DNA from: Bacillus sp. OV166
GTDB taxonomy: Bacteria > Bacillota > Bacilli > Bacillales > Cytobacillaceae
Assembly (NCBI RefSeq): GCF_900177675.1
Contig: NZ_FXWM01000001.1
Location: 3,419,001 to 3,483,000 of the forward strand
Direction of reading: 5' to 3'
DNA: 64,000 nt
The notes below the pieces were generated by a model. It was not told where the DNA came from, made no database searches, and saw only the letters and a list, made by a program, of their open reading frames with translations. The stretch's first letter is position 1. Every line of letters starts with the position of its first letter. The translations under genes were made by a program, and so were the position numbers. Shown one piece after another: positions 7,600 through 16,626 of this stretch.

Positions 7600-8688
7600 A
7601 TAAAAAATGAACCTCTATATCAACAAATAAAAAATAAAATTAAAGAGCAAATTCTATCTGGTAGGCTGCGAGTAGGTGATCGTGTTCCCTCCGAAAAAGA
7701 GTTAACAGAGGAATTTCATGTAAGTCAGATTACTACTAAAAACGCACTTTCTGGTCTTGCGGAAGAAGGGATAGTAGAAAGAATTAAAGGGAAAGGAACG
7801 TTTGTTCGTGAAAGTAACCTAACGACTTCAATCAGACAACCGAATAAACCGACTGAATTAATTGGACTTATTCTTCCTAGTATGAAAACAAGGATTGAAC
7901 TAGAGTTTGTCAATTTTATTGAAAAGTATGTTTCAAAGAATGGCCATAATCTAATAATAAAAATAACAAGAGAGTCTCAATTTGAAGAAGCAGATGCTAT
8001 TGAGATGTTTAAAAAAATGAAAGTTAAAGGAATGATTATTTTTCCTACCGAAAAAGATAATTATAACGAAGCAGTGCTAAGGCTTACACTGGATAAATTT
8101 CCATTAGTATTAATTGACAGGTATATGGAGAATATTTTAACTTATAGTGTTACCTCTGAAAATGAGGTTGGGACTTTAGAAGCTATCTCATTCTTATTAA
8201 ATAAAGGCCATAAAAATATTGGTCTTGTGTCTCCAATTATTACAAATACAGTAACTGACGAGAGAGCTAGAGGGTTTGAAAACGCTTTTTTGAAAAGGAG
8301 AACTACCATTAATAAGAATCTATGGCTGACATTAGGTTTCAATGAAATTTCTCAGAATAAAACTCCAAAGTTAATTAAAGAATTTCTAATGAGTAGACCT
8401 GAAATGACAGCTGTATTTACAATGAATGCTGAATTAGCTGTGTATACTCATTTAGCAATAAGTTCTCTTAAGAATGAAACATGTCGAGATATTGAATTAT
8501 TAACCTTTGATTCACCAGGTATACCTGGAATCTCGTTTATAAAGCAGGATATTGCTGAATGTAGTAAAAAAACAGTGGACCTACTATTAGAACAAATTGG
8601 AGGAATTTATAAACCGAAAAAAATTTATGTACCTGTCCATCTTAATGTAAGTGAAAATGTAGATTGGTTGGAAACTATAATAACCTAA
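7600..8688 (+). CDS. GntR-type HTH + LacI-type ligand-domain regulator (AraR-like), apparent ATA start
   Basis: The frame encodes a complete GntR winged helix (PLYQQIKNKIKEQILSG, then RVPSEKELTEEFHVSQITTKNAL and GIVERIKGKGTFV). About 270 residues of a periplasmic-binding-protein-like sugar domain follow (LIGLILPS, KGMIIFPTE, FPLVLIDRY, GHKNIGLVSP, LTFDSPGIPGISFI). This is the AraR architecture. The frame has no ATG, GTG or TTG between the stop at 7591 and ATG 7882, which lies beyond the DNA-binding domain. ATA at 7600 is correctly spaced from AAGGGTGAG and would give IKNEPLYQQI, so it looks like a mutated or rare ATA start. If it is not used, the regulator is headless. It sits directly upstream of the glycosidase/ABC operon it presumably controls. 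Confidence 0.75.
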   Translation: MKNEPLYQQIKNKIKEQILSGRLRVGDRVPSEKELTEEFHVSQITTKNALSGLAEEGIVERIKGKGTFVRESNLTTSIRQPNKPTELIGLILPSMKTRIELEFVNFIEKYVSKNGHNLIIKITRESQFEEADAIEMFKKMKVKGMIIFPTEKDNYNEAVLRLTLDKFPLVLIDRYMENILTYSVTSENEVGTLEAISFLLNKGHKNIGLVSPIITNTVTDERARGFENAFLKRRTTINKNLWLTLGFNEISQNKTPKLIKEFLMSRPEMTAVFTMNAELAVYTHLAISSLKNETCRDIELLTFDSPGIPGISFIKQDIAECSKKTVDLLLEQIGGIYKPKKIYVPVHLNVSENVDWLETIIT

Positions 8689-8750
8689 CTATGGTTACAC
8701 TATATGAAAATAAAGTACCTCAATGTATATATCCCATTCAAAAGGTAGTA

Positions 8751-8787
8751 AACCCAAACGTCCTCTGTCGTCGTTTGGGTTTTTTCA
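8751..8787 (+). terminator. Terminator after the regulator
   Basis: Perfect ten-base arms AACCCAAACG / CGTTTGGGTT are followed by TTTTTC. Confidence 0.9.
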
Positions 8788-8838
8788 TGTGATTATTTCT
8801 AAGGTGAAAAAGGTTGGAAAAAATTAACTTTTCAATAA

Positions 8839-8867
8839 ATAGTATAATTTATATTAAATTTAGTATA
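8839..8867. promoter_or_regulatory. Candidate operator half-sites upstream of the glycosidase operon
   Basis: ATAGTATAA (8839) and TTTAGTATA (8859) match the half-site of the palindrome at 7537-7566. The second also forms an 18-bp palindrome with TATATTAAA (one mismatch). Position 100-130 bp before the first GH2 start fits a repressor site. Confidence 0.4.
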
Positions 8868-8899
8868 TAAAAGTTAATTTACTTAATATAAGATGTAAA

Positions 8900-8913
8900 T
8901 GTAAGCACTTCCA
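8900..8913 (+). promoter_or_regulatory. Candidate cre (CcpA) site
   Basis: TGTAAGCACTTCCA matches the cre pattern TGWAARCGNTWNCA except A for the central G. It lies 57 bp upstream of the first GH2 gene, where catabolite repression of a glycan operon would be expected. Confidence 0.4.
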
Positions 8914-8969
8914 ATGGCTGGATTATCAAGAAATCATTAATAAGTTTCATTTAAAAGGAGTTATATAAA

Positions 8970-10727
8970 ATGACAGAAAAAAACATTCCAAGAAAAGAAT
9001 ATCCACGTCCCCATTTTGAAAGGGAAGACTGGCTGAATTTAAATGGGGAGTGGAATTTCAAATTTGATAGTGAAAACAAAGGTGAAAAGGAAAGATGGTA
9101 TGAAAAATTAAATTTTGATAAAAAAATTATTGTTCCTTTTACATATGAAACAGAATCCAGCGGCATTGGAGAGGATGTATTTTGTCCTAATGTCTGGTAT
9201 CAAAAAAGCATAATTATTCCAAGTGAATATGAAAATAAGGAGATAATACTTCATTTCCAAGCTGCTGATTATATAACGAAGCTATGGGTGAACGGCACCT
9301 TTGTTGGTAAAAAAAAGGGTGGGCAAATAGCTTTTTCTTTCAATATTACTGATTTTTTAGATGGGACAAATGAATTAAATATTGTTGTGAAAAACGAAGA
9401 TAGTCAAAGCTGTTTTCAGCCAAGAGGAAAACAAAGATGGTTAGATCATAGTTATGAATGTTGGTATGTTCAAACAACGGGAATTTGGCAAACTGTATGG
9501 CTTGAGTTTTTAAATGAAGCACATGTTCAGGTAGTCAAAATAACTCCAGATATAGATACAGAATCAGTTGAGTTTGCATATGAAGTTTCAGGTAACATTG
9601 ATCATTCCTTAGAGTTAAGGACATCCATATATTTTAAAGGTCAGCAAATAAAATCTTTCGACCAAACCGTATGCCGTCCAAATCAAACAATTACTACTAA
9701 TATTGCAAGTGATTTTCATCATTGGAGAGTTGTATATTGGAGTCCACAATCTCCCAATTTATATGATGTAGAATTTACATTAACTAAGAATGGTAAAGTG
9801 ATAGACTATGTAAAATCATATTTTGGGATGAGGAAAATCTCTATAGAGAATGGGAACGTATTGCTTAATAATATTCCACTTTATCAAAAATTAATTTTGG
9901 ATCAGGGTTATTGGGGAGAGTCACATTTAACACCACCTTCAGAAGAAGCGATTATTGAGGATATTGATCGTACATTAGAGATGGGCTTTAACGGAGTAAG
10001 AAAACATATGAAAGTGGAAGATCAACGATTTCTATATTGGGCAGATAAAAAGGGTCTACTTGTTTGGTCTGAAATGGCTGCAACATATGAGTTCTCCGAT
10101 GAGGCTGTTCAAAATTTTACAGAGGAATGGATGGAGGTTGTAAAACAACATTATAATCACCCATGTATCATTACTTGGACTCCGTTTAATGAATCTTGGG
10201 GTGTGAAAAATATTTATACAGACGTTAAGCAGCAAAAGTTTACAGAAGGAATCTATCATCTAACTAAAGCAATCGACAGTATGAGACCTGTTATTGTAAA
10301 CGATGGTTGGGAGCATACAGTTTCAGATATTATTACGTTACACGATTATGAAGAGTATGGGGATGAATTTCTAAGCCGCTATGGAAATAAAGAAAAAGTA
10401 GTTCATAACGAAATAGCGTTTAATAATTCTAAGCATGCTATGGCAGTAGGCTATAAATATAAGGGGCAGCCAATCATTATAAGTGAATATGGCGGTATTG
10501 CATTCAATTCCGAAAAAGGCTGGGGCTATGGTAATCAGGTAAAAAGTGAAGAGGACTTCTTACACCGTTATGAATCTATTACTCAAGCTATTAAAAATAC
10601 TCCATATATTAGTGGATTTTGCTATACACAAATTACCGATGTGCAGCAAGAGGTTAATGGATTGCTAAAGGAAGATAGAGTGCCAAAAGTAGACTTAAAC
10701 AAAATTAGAGAAATTAACAGTAAATAA
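8970..10727 (+). CDS. Glycoside hydrolase family 2 protein, cytoplasmic (copy 1)
   Basis: A 585-residue protein starting after AAAAGGAGTTATATAAA. The order is the N-terminal GH2 sugar-binding jelly roll (YPRPHFEREDWLNLNGEWNF, then FVNGTFVG-like WVNGTFVGKKKGG), an Ig-like middle domain (about 190-290), and a TIM barrel. The barrel contains the acid/base Glu at about residue 408 (PFNESWG) and the nucleophile Glu at about 506 (IISEYGG). GH2 enzymes are retaining exo-glycosidases (beta-galactosidase, beta-glucuronidase, arabinopyranosidase and others). There is no signal peptide, so it acts on imported oligosaccharides. It is the first gene of a same-strand run to 20751 and a clear paralogue of the next gene. 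Confidence 0.9.
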   Translation: MTEKNIPRKEYPRPHFEREDWLNLNGEWNFKFDSENKGEKERWYEKLNFDKKIIVPFTYETESSGIGEDVFCPNVWYQKSIIIPSEYENKEIILHFQAADYITKLWVNGTFVGKKKGGQIAFSFNITDFLDGTNELNIVVKNEDSQSCFQPRGKQRWLDHSYECWYVQTTGIWQTVWLEFLNEAHVQVVKITPDIDTESVEFAYEVSGNIDHSLELRTSIYFKGQQIKSFDQTVCRPNQTITTNIASDFHHWRVVYWSPQSPNLYDVEFTLTKNGKVIDYVKSYFGMRKISIENGNVLLNNIPLYQKLILDQGYWGESHLTPPSEEAIIEDIDRTLEMGFNGVRKHMKVEDQRFLYWADKKGLLVWSEMAATYEFSDEAVQNFTEEWMEVVKQHYNHPCIITWTPFNESWGVKNIYTDVKQQKFTEGIYHLTKAIDSMRPVIVNDGWEHTVSDIITLHDYEEYGDEFLSRYGNKEKVVHNEIAFNNSKHAMAVGYKYKGQPIIISEYGGIAFNSEKGWGYGNQVKSEEDFLHRYESITQAIKNTPYISGFCYTQITDVQQEVNGLLKEDRVPKVDLNKIREINSK

Positions 10728-10753
10728 ATTTTCAATAGTAAAAGGAGACAGTT

Positions 10754-12544
10754 ATGACAATTCGCCATGAATACCCTCGCCCACAATTAATAAGACAAGA
10801 CTGGCTTAATTTAAATGGGGAATGGGATTTTGAATTTGATGATCAGAATATAGGATTAGATGAAAAATGGTTTAAAAATAATAGGGAATTCCAACAAAAA
10901 ATAAATGTCCCTTTTGCCTATCAGTCTAAGCTGAGCGGAATAAACGATTCTACTTTCCATGACTGGGTTTGGTATCGTCGTAAATTTGAAATTCCTGATT
11001 CAATGATTGGAAAGCAAATTATCATGCATTTTGGTGCAGTAGATTATCGAGCTATGGTATTCATAAATGGAAATTTAGTAGGTACTCATGAAGGTGGGCA
11101 CACACCATTCTTATTCGATATTACTAATTATTTAATAAATGGAACACAATCTGTTGTTGTAAGAGTTGAAGATCCCTCTATTGAAGAGACGATTCCTCGT
11201 GGAAAGCAATATTGGATTGAGAAATCAGATGGAATTTGGTATACACGGACTACAGGAATTTGGCAGACGGTTTGGTTGGAGGCGGTGAATAAAACTCATA
11301 TAAACAAGGTGAAATTCACTCCAGATATTGACAATGGCGATATTATTATTGATGTTGAATTAACAGGTGACTATATTAATAAAACTCTTGAAATTGATAT
11401 CACGTTTAAAGGTGATAATGTAGCGAATGATTCAGTGAAAATTCATGAAGGGTTTTTTAGGAGATCAATTAATCTCTATAATAGGAAAATTTTTCGAACA
11501 GGTTTCCATCATGCTGGATGGAATTGGACACCAGAAAGTCCTAATTTATTCGATTTGAATATACGTGTAAGAGAGAAAGAGCAAGTACTAGATGAAATTA
11601 CTACTTATTTCGGGATGAGAAAAATTCATACTGAAAATGGGATGGTCTATTTAAATAACAAGCCATATTATCAAAAACTAGTACTTGATCAGGGATACTG
11701 GCCAGAAGGGTTATTAACTGCTCCAACAGAGCAAGATTTAAAGAGAGATATCGAACTATCAAAAGAAATGGGGTTTAATGGCTGTAGGAAACATCAAAAG
11801 GTAGAGGATCCACTATTTCTTTATTGGGCGGATAAATTAGGTTTTCTGGTTTGGGGAGAATGTGCTGCGGCTCCTTCATATAGTGAGGACGCAGTTGCAC
11901 GTCTGACAAATGAATGGATTGAAATCATTAATCGTGACTACAATCATCCGTGTATTGTAACTTGGGTTCCCCTAAACGAAAGCTGGGGAGTTCCTCTTAT
12001 CTGTAATAATGAACAACAAAAGCATCACTCGGCAGCTATGTATCATTTAATACATTCACTTGACACAACAAGGTTAGTCATTTCTAATGATGGATGGGAA
12101 TTAACGAAAACTGATATATGTGCTATTCATAATTATAACCATGGACATAAGGATGAATTTGAAAAATACAATGAGTTTCGAAATTCAGTATTAACAAAAG
12201 AAAACCTACTTAACTCAAGACCAGCAGGACGAAGGATTTACACAAAAGGATTCGATCACTGTGGTGAACCAATTCTTTTAACAGAGTTTGGTGGAATCGG
12301 TTATAAAGTTGGAAATGAAAGTGGATGGGGTTATACTTCCGTTTTGAGTGAAGAAGATTATATAGCTGATTTTGAACGAGTTATGAAAGCAATCTATGAA
12401 TCTAATTCATTACATGGTTTTTGTTATACACAGTTAACAGATGTAGAACAGGAGATCAATGGTATTTTAACATATGATCGAACCCCAAAATGTAATTTAA
12501 AAACGATTCGTGAAATAAATGATATGTGGCACAAAAATGTTTAA
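10754..12544 (+). CDS. Glycoside hydrolase family 2 protein, cytoplasmic (copy 2)
   Basis: A 596-residue paralogue of the preceding gene, 26 bp downstream, with its own AAAGGAGA site. The same domain order is visible, with acid/base Glu at about residue 409 (PLNESWG) and nucleophile Glu at about 511 (LTEFGG). Matching signature stretches include LNLNGEWDFEFDDQN, TTGIWQTVWLE and YFGMRKI. The two copies differ most in the middle domain and in the loop after the acid/base residue, so they probably cleave different linkages of the same imported oligosaccharide. There is no signal peptide. Confidence 0.9.
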   Translation: MTIRHEYPRPQLIRQDWLNLNGEWDFEFDDQNIGLDEKWFKNNREFQQKINVPFAYQSKLSGINDSTFHDWVWYRRKFEIPDSMIGKQIIMHFGAVDYRAMVFINGNLVGTHEGGHTPFLFDITNYLINGTQSVVVRVEDPSIEETIPRGKQYWIEKSDGIWYTRTTGIWQTVWLEAVNKTHINKVKFTPDIDNGDIIIDVELTGDYINKTLEIDITFKGDNVANDSVKIHEGFFRRSINLYNRKIFRTGFHHAGWNWTPESPNLFDLNIRVREKEQVLDEITTYFGMRKIHTENGMVYLNNKPYYQKLVLDQGYWPEGLLTAPTEQDLKRDIELSKEMGFNGCRKHQKVEDPLFLYWADKLGFLVWGECAAAPSYSEDAVARLTNEWIEIINRDYNHPCIVTWVPLNESWGVPLICNNEQQKHHSAAMYHLIHSLDTTRLVISNDGWELTKTDICAIHNYNHGHKDEFEKYNEFRNSVLTKENLLNSRPAGRRIYTKGFDHCGEPILLTEFGGIGYKVGNESGWGYTSVLSEEDYIADFERVMKAIYESNSLHGFCYTQLTDVEQEINGILTYDRTPKCNLKTIREINDMWHKNV

Positions 12545-12760
12545 ATTAATTTTTTACATCATTATCAAGATTGATAACAAGTAGGTATGCACCTGTTTGA
12601 TTGAAAATTATGGGAATTCAGTTAAATGGGTTTATATATAGTAAAATGCTTAATTATAAATGTGTTTTTTATTAATTAATCTGTGCCTAAGTAGGAGGGG
12701 GTCCAAGTTACAAGCTGTTAGTGGATTAGTTTTAATAATAAAAAATCGGGGGGAAAACAA

Positions 12761-14020
12761 ATGAAGAGAAAAGCAGTATTAATGTTTTCTATACTTTTTA
12801 CAATTATGTTGGCTTTGTCAGGATGTAGTTCATCCAGTTCAGGTTCTTCAGCCTCGGCTAAAAATGAAATTATATATTGGAATCCGTTTACAGGACCTGA
12901 TGGCGAAAATATGAAACAAATCGTTAATGAATATAACAAAACAAATCCAAAATTCAAGATAAAGAATGTATCAATTGAAGCTGATGATATGTATAAAAAG
13001 ATCCCAACTGTTGTTAACTCTGGAAAAGGTATCCCTGACCTTACAATTGTCCATGCTGAGAGAATTAAACAGTTTGTTGACAATGACCTATTAACAACTT
13101 ATGACGATAAGTTGGCTGACTATCCTGAAATTAAAGCTGAAAACTATGTACCTGCTGGTTGGAAAATTGGTGAAATCAATGGAAGTAGATATAGTGTTCC
13201 ATTAGATGTACACAGTTTTGTAATGTATTACAATAAAGATTTACTAGAAAAATATGCACCAAATGCACTCGATGATAATGTTATAACCTTTGATGAAATA
13301 AAAGCTGCTGGAGAATTATCTAAAAAAGACAAGATTGCAGGTATTGGAATAACGTGGACACGACCAATCTTTTTATCGATTTACAATCAACTGGGTGGAG
13401 ATATAACTAGTGACGGTGAAACACCAACTCTTAATACTCCAGAAGCTAAGAAAGCATTAGAATTATTAAAAGGGTTAGTTGATGACAAAATTACTAACAA
13501 GGATGGGGAAGATCCTGGACAGTTATTCAAATCCGGTAAAGCAATCTTTTTTCCAGAAGGAATATGGATGCAAAATAGTTTAAATGAAGCGAAAAAATTA
13601 AATTGGGGTTTAACAAGCTTTCCTCAGATTTCACCTGATAAAATTGTAAACTGGACTTCTTCTCATCAATTCGTTATGTTTAAGGACAAAAATCGCTCTG
13701 AAGAGAAGACGAAGGGTATTATGGATTTCCTTGATTATGTCAGAGAAAACTCGCTTCCATGGGCTAAAGCAGGACAAAACCCTGCAGCATTAGCGACATT
13801 AGAAGATCCTGAATATCAAAACTTACCACAATCATTTTTAGTGAAAAATCCTGAAATGCAAAATACGCTTAAAATCTTTGATTATAAGTACAATGGTTTT
13901 GTAGCCGAAGAAGTTGATAAATTGGTCGGTGATGCTATATATGGAAAATTGGATATTGATAAAGGACTAAAAGCGGCTCAAAAAGCGGTTGAAGATAAAA
14001 TAGCAAATAATAAAAAATAA
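12761..14020 (+). CDS. Extracellular solute-binding protein family 1 lipoprotein (sugar ABC importer)
   Basis: A 419-residue protein with a lipoprotein signal (MKRKAVLMFSILFTIMLALS, then GC at the lipobox) and a Ser-rich linker. The mature part has the family 1 binding-protein pattern: EIIYWNPFTGPDGENMKQIV, GIPDLTIVHAERI, YSVPLDVHSFVMYYNKDLLEKY and AIFFPEGIWMQ. It would capture oligosaccharides at the outer membrane face and deliver them to the two permeases downstream. The 216-bp gap upstream has no terminator that I can see, so it may share the glycosidase transcript or have its own promoter. Confidence 0.9.
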   Translation: MKRKAVLMFSILFTIMLALSGCSSSSSGSSASAKNEIIYWNPFTGPDGENMKQIVNEYNKTNPKFKIKNVSIEADDMYKKIPTVVNSGKGIPDLTIVHAERIKQFVDNDLLTTYDDKLADYPEIKAENYVPAGWKIGEINGSRYSVPLDVHSFVMYYNKDLLEKYAPNALDDNVITFDEIKAAGELSKKDKIAGIGITWTRPIFLSIYNQLGGDITSDGETPTLNTPEAKKALELLKGLVDDKITNKDGEDPGQLFKSGKAIFFPEGIWMQNSLNEAKKLNWGLTSFPQISPDKIVNWTSSHQFVMFKDKNRSEEKTKGIMDFLDYVRENSLPWAKAGQNPAALATLEDPEYQNLPQSFLVKNPEMQNTLKIFDYKYNGFVAEEVDKLVGDAIYGKLDIDKGLKAAQKAVEDKIANNKK

Positions 14021-14136
14021 GAATACTAATAATTAGCTTAAAAATATTGGTTGTTAGTGGAATTATAGAGAAATCCTTATTAGAGCATAAGGGTTTCTCT
14101 CTCTATTCGATAACGTAAGAATAGGAGTTAAAACTT

Positions 14137-15066
14137 ATGATAAATACTGGAGTGAACAAGGAATTAAATATGTCTGCAGTTATAGACAAAAAATCGAGTC
14201 GAAAACGATTTCTTTCTCCGTATCTTTACATCGGACCCCATCTACTATTATTTGCGATTTTTTTTCTACTTCCCACTTTATATGGTATTTATATTTCATT
14301 TACCAACTGGGATCTAATAGGAGATCCCGAATTTGTAGGATTCGCTAATTATAAAGAAATTTTGCTTAATCAAGAATCTACATTTTACGACCAACTTCGT
14401 ATTGGGTTGGGGAATACATTTAAATTTGTGATTTTTACGGTTCCAGCTTGTATTATTGTTCCTCTACTTTTAGCTGCAGGCCTTAATACTAAACCAAAGG
14501 GATTGAAGTTTTTTCAAGCTTTATTTTACATGCCAACTTTGTTCTCGGTTTCTGCAGTAATGATTGTTTTTTCAATGCTTTTTAGTGTTTCTTTTGGACC
14601 AATTAATCATTATCTAAAGGTTGATACTAACTGGCTAGCTACGCAGCCATTCTCTTGGATTACATTAGTTATTGTTACTGTTTGGTGGACAATCGGTGCT
14701 AATATGATTATTTATCAGGCGGCTCTGAACGGTATTTCAAAAGATTTACATGAAGCCGCCTCTATAGATGGAGCAAGTAGTATCCAAAGATTTTTTAGAA
14801 TCACTCTACCAAGCATACGATCTCAAATATTATACACAGTTGTCATTACGACAATCTCGCAATTCAATGTATATGGGCAACCACTCATGTTAACAAAAGG
14901 GGGACCAACGAGTTCAACTACAGTTTTGTTAATGTACATTCAAGAAAACGCGTTTGGGTCTGGAATTTCCATTGCTGGGATTGGAGCAGCAATGGCTGTA
15001 ATCCTGGGTATATGTATCATGGTTGTTTCTGCAATTCAATTCTTCTTTTTAAGACAACGTGATTAG
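14137..15066 (+). CDS. CUT1 sugar ABC transporter permease (MalF-like)
   Basis: A 309-residue membrane protein with ATG after TAGGAGTT. A cytoplasmic N-terminus precedes six predicted TM segments beginning LSPYLYIGPHLLLFAIFFLLP. The EAA loop that docks the ATPase is visible as LHEAASIDGASSIQRFFRITLPSIR. It pairs with the next gene as a heterodimeric channel. No ATPase is encoded nearby, which is usual for Bacillus CUT1 systems that share MsmX-type ATPases encoded elsewhere. Confidence 0.9.
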   Translation: MINTGVNKELNMSAVIDKKSSRKRFLSPYLYIGPHLLLFAIFFLLPTLYGIYISFTNWDLIGDPEFVGFANYKEILLNQESTFYDQLRIGLGNTFKFVIFTVPACIIVPLLLAAGLNTKPKGLKFFQALFYMPTLFSVSAVMIVFSMLFSVSFGPINHYLKVDTNWLATQPFSWITLVIVTVWWTIGANMIIYQAALNGISKDLHEAASIDGASSIQRFFRITLPSIRSQILYTVVITTISQFNVYGQPLMLTKGGPTSSTTVLLMYIQENAFGSGISIAGIGAAMAVILGICIMVVSAIQFFFLRQRD

Positions 15067-15078
15067 GAGGTGCTTACT

Positions 15079-15915
15079 TTGGAGAAAAAAAGAGTTTCAA
15101 AATTCGTTTCTTTAATCTTTATACTACTCATGGCTTTTATATGGATTGTACCGGTTTTATATACAACTATTACTTCCTTCAAAAATGAAGCTGATATTCA
15201 ATCAAGTGCTTTTACGATTTTACCAATTAACTGGGTTATTGGTAATTACCAGGATGTACTTTTTGGTAACACAAGTGCTCCTGTTGCAAAATGGTTTATG
15301 AACTCACTTATTATATCTGTATCACAAACAGTATTAGTTTTAGTAATCGTTTCATTAGCTGGTTATGGTTATTCAAGAATGAAATTTAAAGGAAGAGATG
15401 CTCTCTTTGTCTTTTTAATGGCAACGATGATGTTCCCGGCAGTCGTAAATCTTATCCCACTGTATAAAATTATTGATACATTAGGATGGGTAAATAATTA
15501 TTTAGCAGCAATTGTTCCAGGGGCAACTGGAGTATTTAATATCTTTCTCGTAAGACAGTTTATGCAGGGGATTCCGAAGGATTTTGATGAATCTGCAAGA
15601 GTGGATGGTGCTTCTGATTTTCAAATTTTCACTAAGTTAATATTGCCATTAATAAGACCTGTATTGACTGTTGTAGCGTTGTTTACATTTACAGCCTCTT
15701 GGAATGACTTCTTATGGCCATCCATTGTGTTTAATGATGTTGAAAAAATGCCAATTACACCAGGATTACAATTACTTCAGGGAATGTATGCGCTTGATGT
15801 TGCTCATGCTTTAACTGGAGCACTGGTAGCAATTGTTCCAACATTTATTCTTTATCTATTCACACAAAAATACTTTATGGAATCACTATCTTTGTCATCC
15901 GGAGTTAAAGGATGA
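15079..15915 (+). CDS. CUT1 sugar ABC transporter permease (MalG-like)
   Basis: The frame opens at GTG 15070, but that codon overlaps the AGGAGG site. TTG 15079 is correctly spaced, giving MEKKRVSKFVSLIF and 278 residues. Six TM segments and the EAA loop (DFDESARVDGASDFQIFTKLILPLIRP) are clear. It starts 12 bp after the stop of the first permease, so the two are co-translated. Confidence 0.9.
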   Translation: MEKKRVSKFVSLIFILLMAFIWIVPVLYTTITSFKNEADIQSSAFTILPINWVIGNYQDVLFGNTSAPVAKWFMNSLIISVSQTVLVLVIVSLAGYGYSRMKFKGRDALFVFLMATMMFPAVVNLIPLYKIIDTLGWVNNYLAAIVPGATGVFNIFLVRQFMQGIPKDFDESARVDGASDFQIFTKLILPLIRPVLTVVALFTFTASWNDFLWPSIVFNDVEKMPITPGLQLLQGMYALDVAHALTGALVAIVPTFILYLFTQKYFMESLSLSSGVKG

Positions 15916-15950
15916 TTAAAACAAATGCTACTTGTTAAGGAGGTTTTATT

Positions 15951-16361
15951 GTGAATAGAAAACTAGAGAGAAGATTAGTTATGTTCGGTTCTATTTGGCA
16001 AATAGTCTCAGGGCTCCTTACCATTTTTGTTTATGCTTCATATATTAAAAATGAAGGACTGAATTCTTCGTATAACACACTTGCTAGACTTGAGGCTGCT
16101 CAATCCATTTTTGGTAGTTTGTATATGTTTTCAGTTAGCTTTGGATTGCTATTTGTTATAATGGGAATCTTAAACTTTGTTTTAGCTAAAACATTGAAGG
16201 ATGATACAGCAGAAGTTAAAAAACCTATATGGTTTATCCTATTAGGGTTTGGATCCTATCTTGTGATGGATCTTTTAGGGGCTTTAATGTTTCTATCGGC
16301 AGGAATTTTAGCTTTAGCTAAAAATAAATCAATATCAAAGATGGGAAACTATCAATTTTAA
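15951..16361 (+). CDS. Small four-TM membrane protein of the sugar operon
   Basis: A 136-residue protein from GTG 15951 after TAAGGAGGTTTTATT. It has four hydrophobic segments (IWQIVSGLLTIFVYAS, FSVSFGLLFVIMGILNFVLA, IWFILLGFGSYLVMDLLGA, LMFLSAGILALA) and resembles DUF4064-type proteins. Its role is unknown. The place between the permeases and the secreted enzyme suggests a co-expressed accessory factor. Confidence 0.7.
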   Translation: MNRKLERRLVMFGSIWQIVSGLLTIFVYASYIKNEGLNSSYNTLARLEAAQSIFGSLYMFSVSFGLLFVIMGILNFVLAKTLKDDTAEVKKPIWFILLGFGSYLVMDLLGALMFLSAGILALAKNKSISKMGNYQF

Positions 16362-16425
16362 AAGCAATAATATAGTTATTAGTCTCACTATTCAATCGCT
16401 ATGGATATATAGAAAATCAAAAGTA

Positions 16426-16492
16426 TATAGCCAAAGGGATGTTAATTTTCAATCATTTCCTTTGGTTATAGGTTGATTTTTTTTTGTTTGTT
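16426..16492 (+). terminator. Terminator between the ABC genes and the GH43 gene
   Basis: Arms TATAGCCAAAGGGA and TTCCTTTGGTTATA (one mismatch plus a G-T pair) flank a 16-17 base loop and are followed, after GGTTGA, by a run of nine T. The GH43 gene therefore probably has its own promoter. Confidence 0.7.
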
Positions 16493-16626
16493 TTTCCGAT
16501 ATTGAGAGTTTCACAAGTTAAACCGTTACATTTTTGTGTAGTAGGATTTGAAAATTTAAGCTCAGTGCTTAAATAGAATGTTAGTTTGAATTATTACTAG
16601 GAGAATAAATAAAGGAGGAGATTTTT

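Noticed and set aside
12718..13083. 121-codon minus-strand frame
   Set aside because: Antisense to the sugar-binding lipoprotein, which has a clear lipobox and family motifs.
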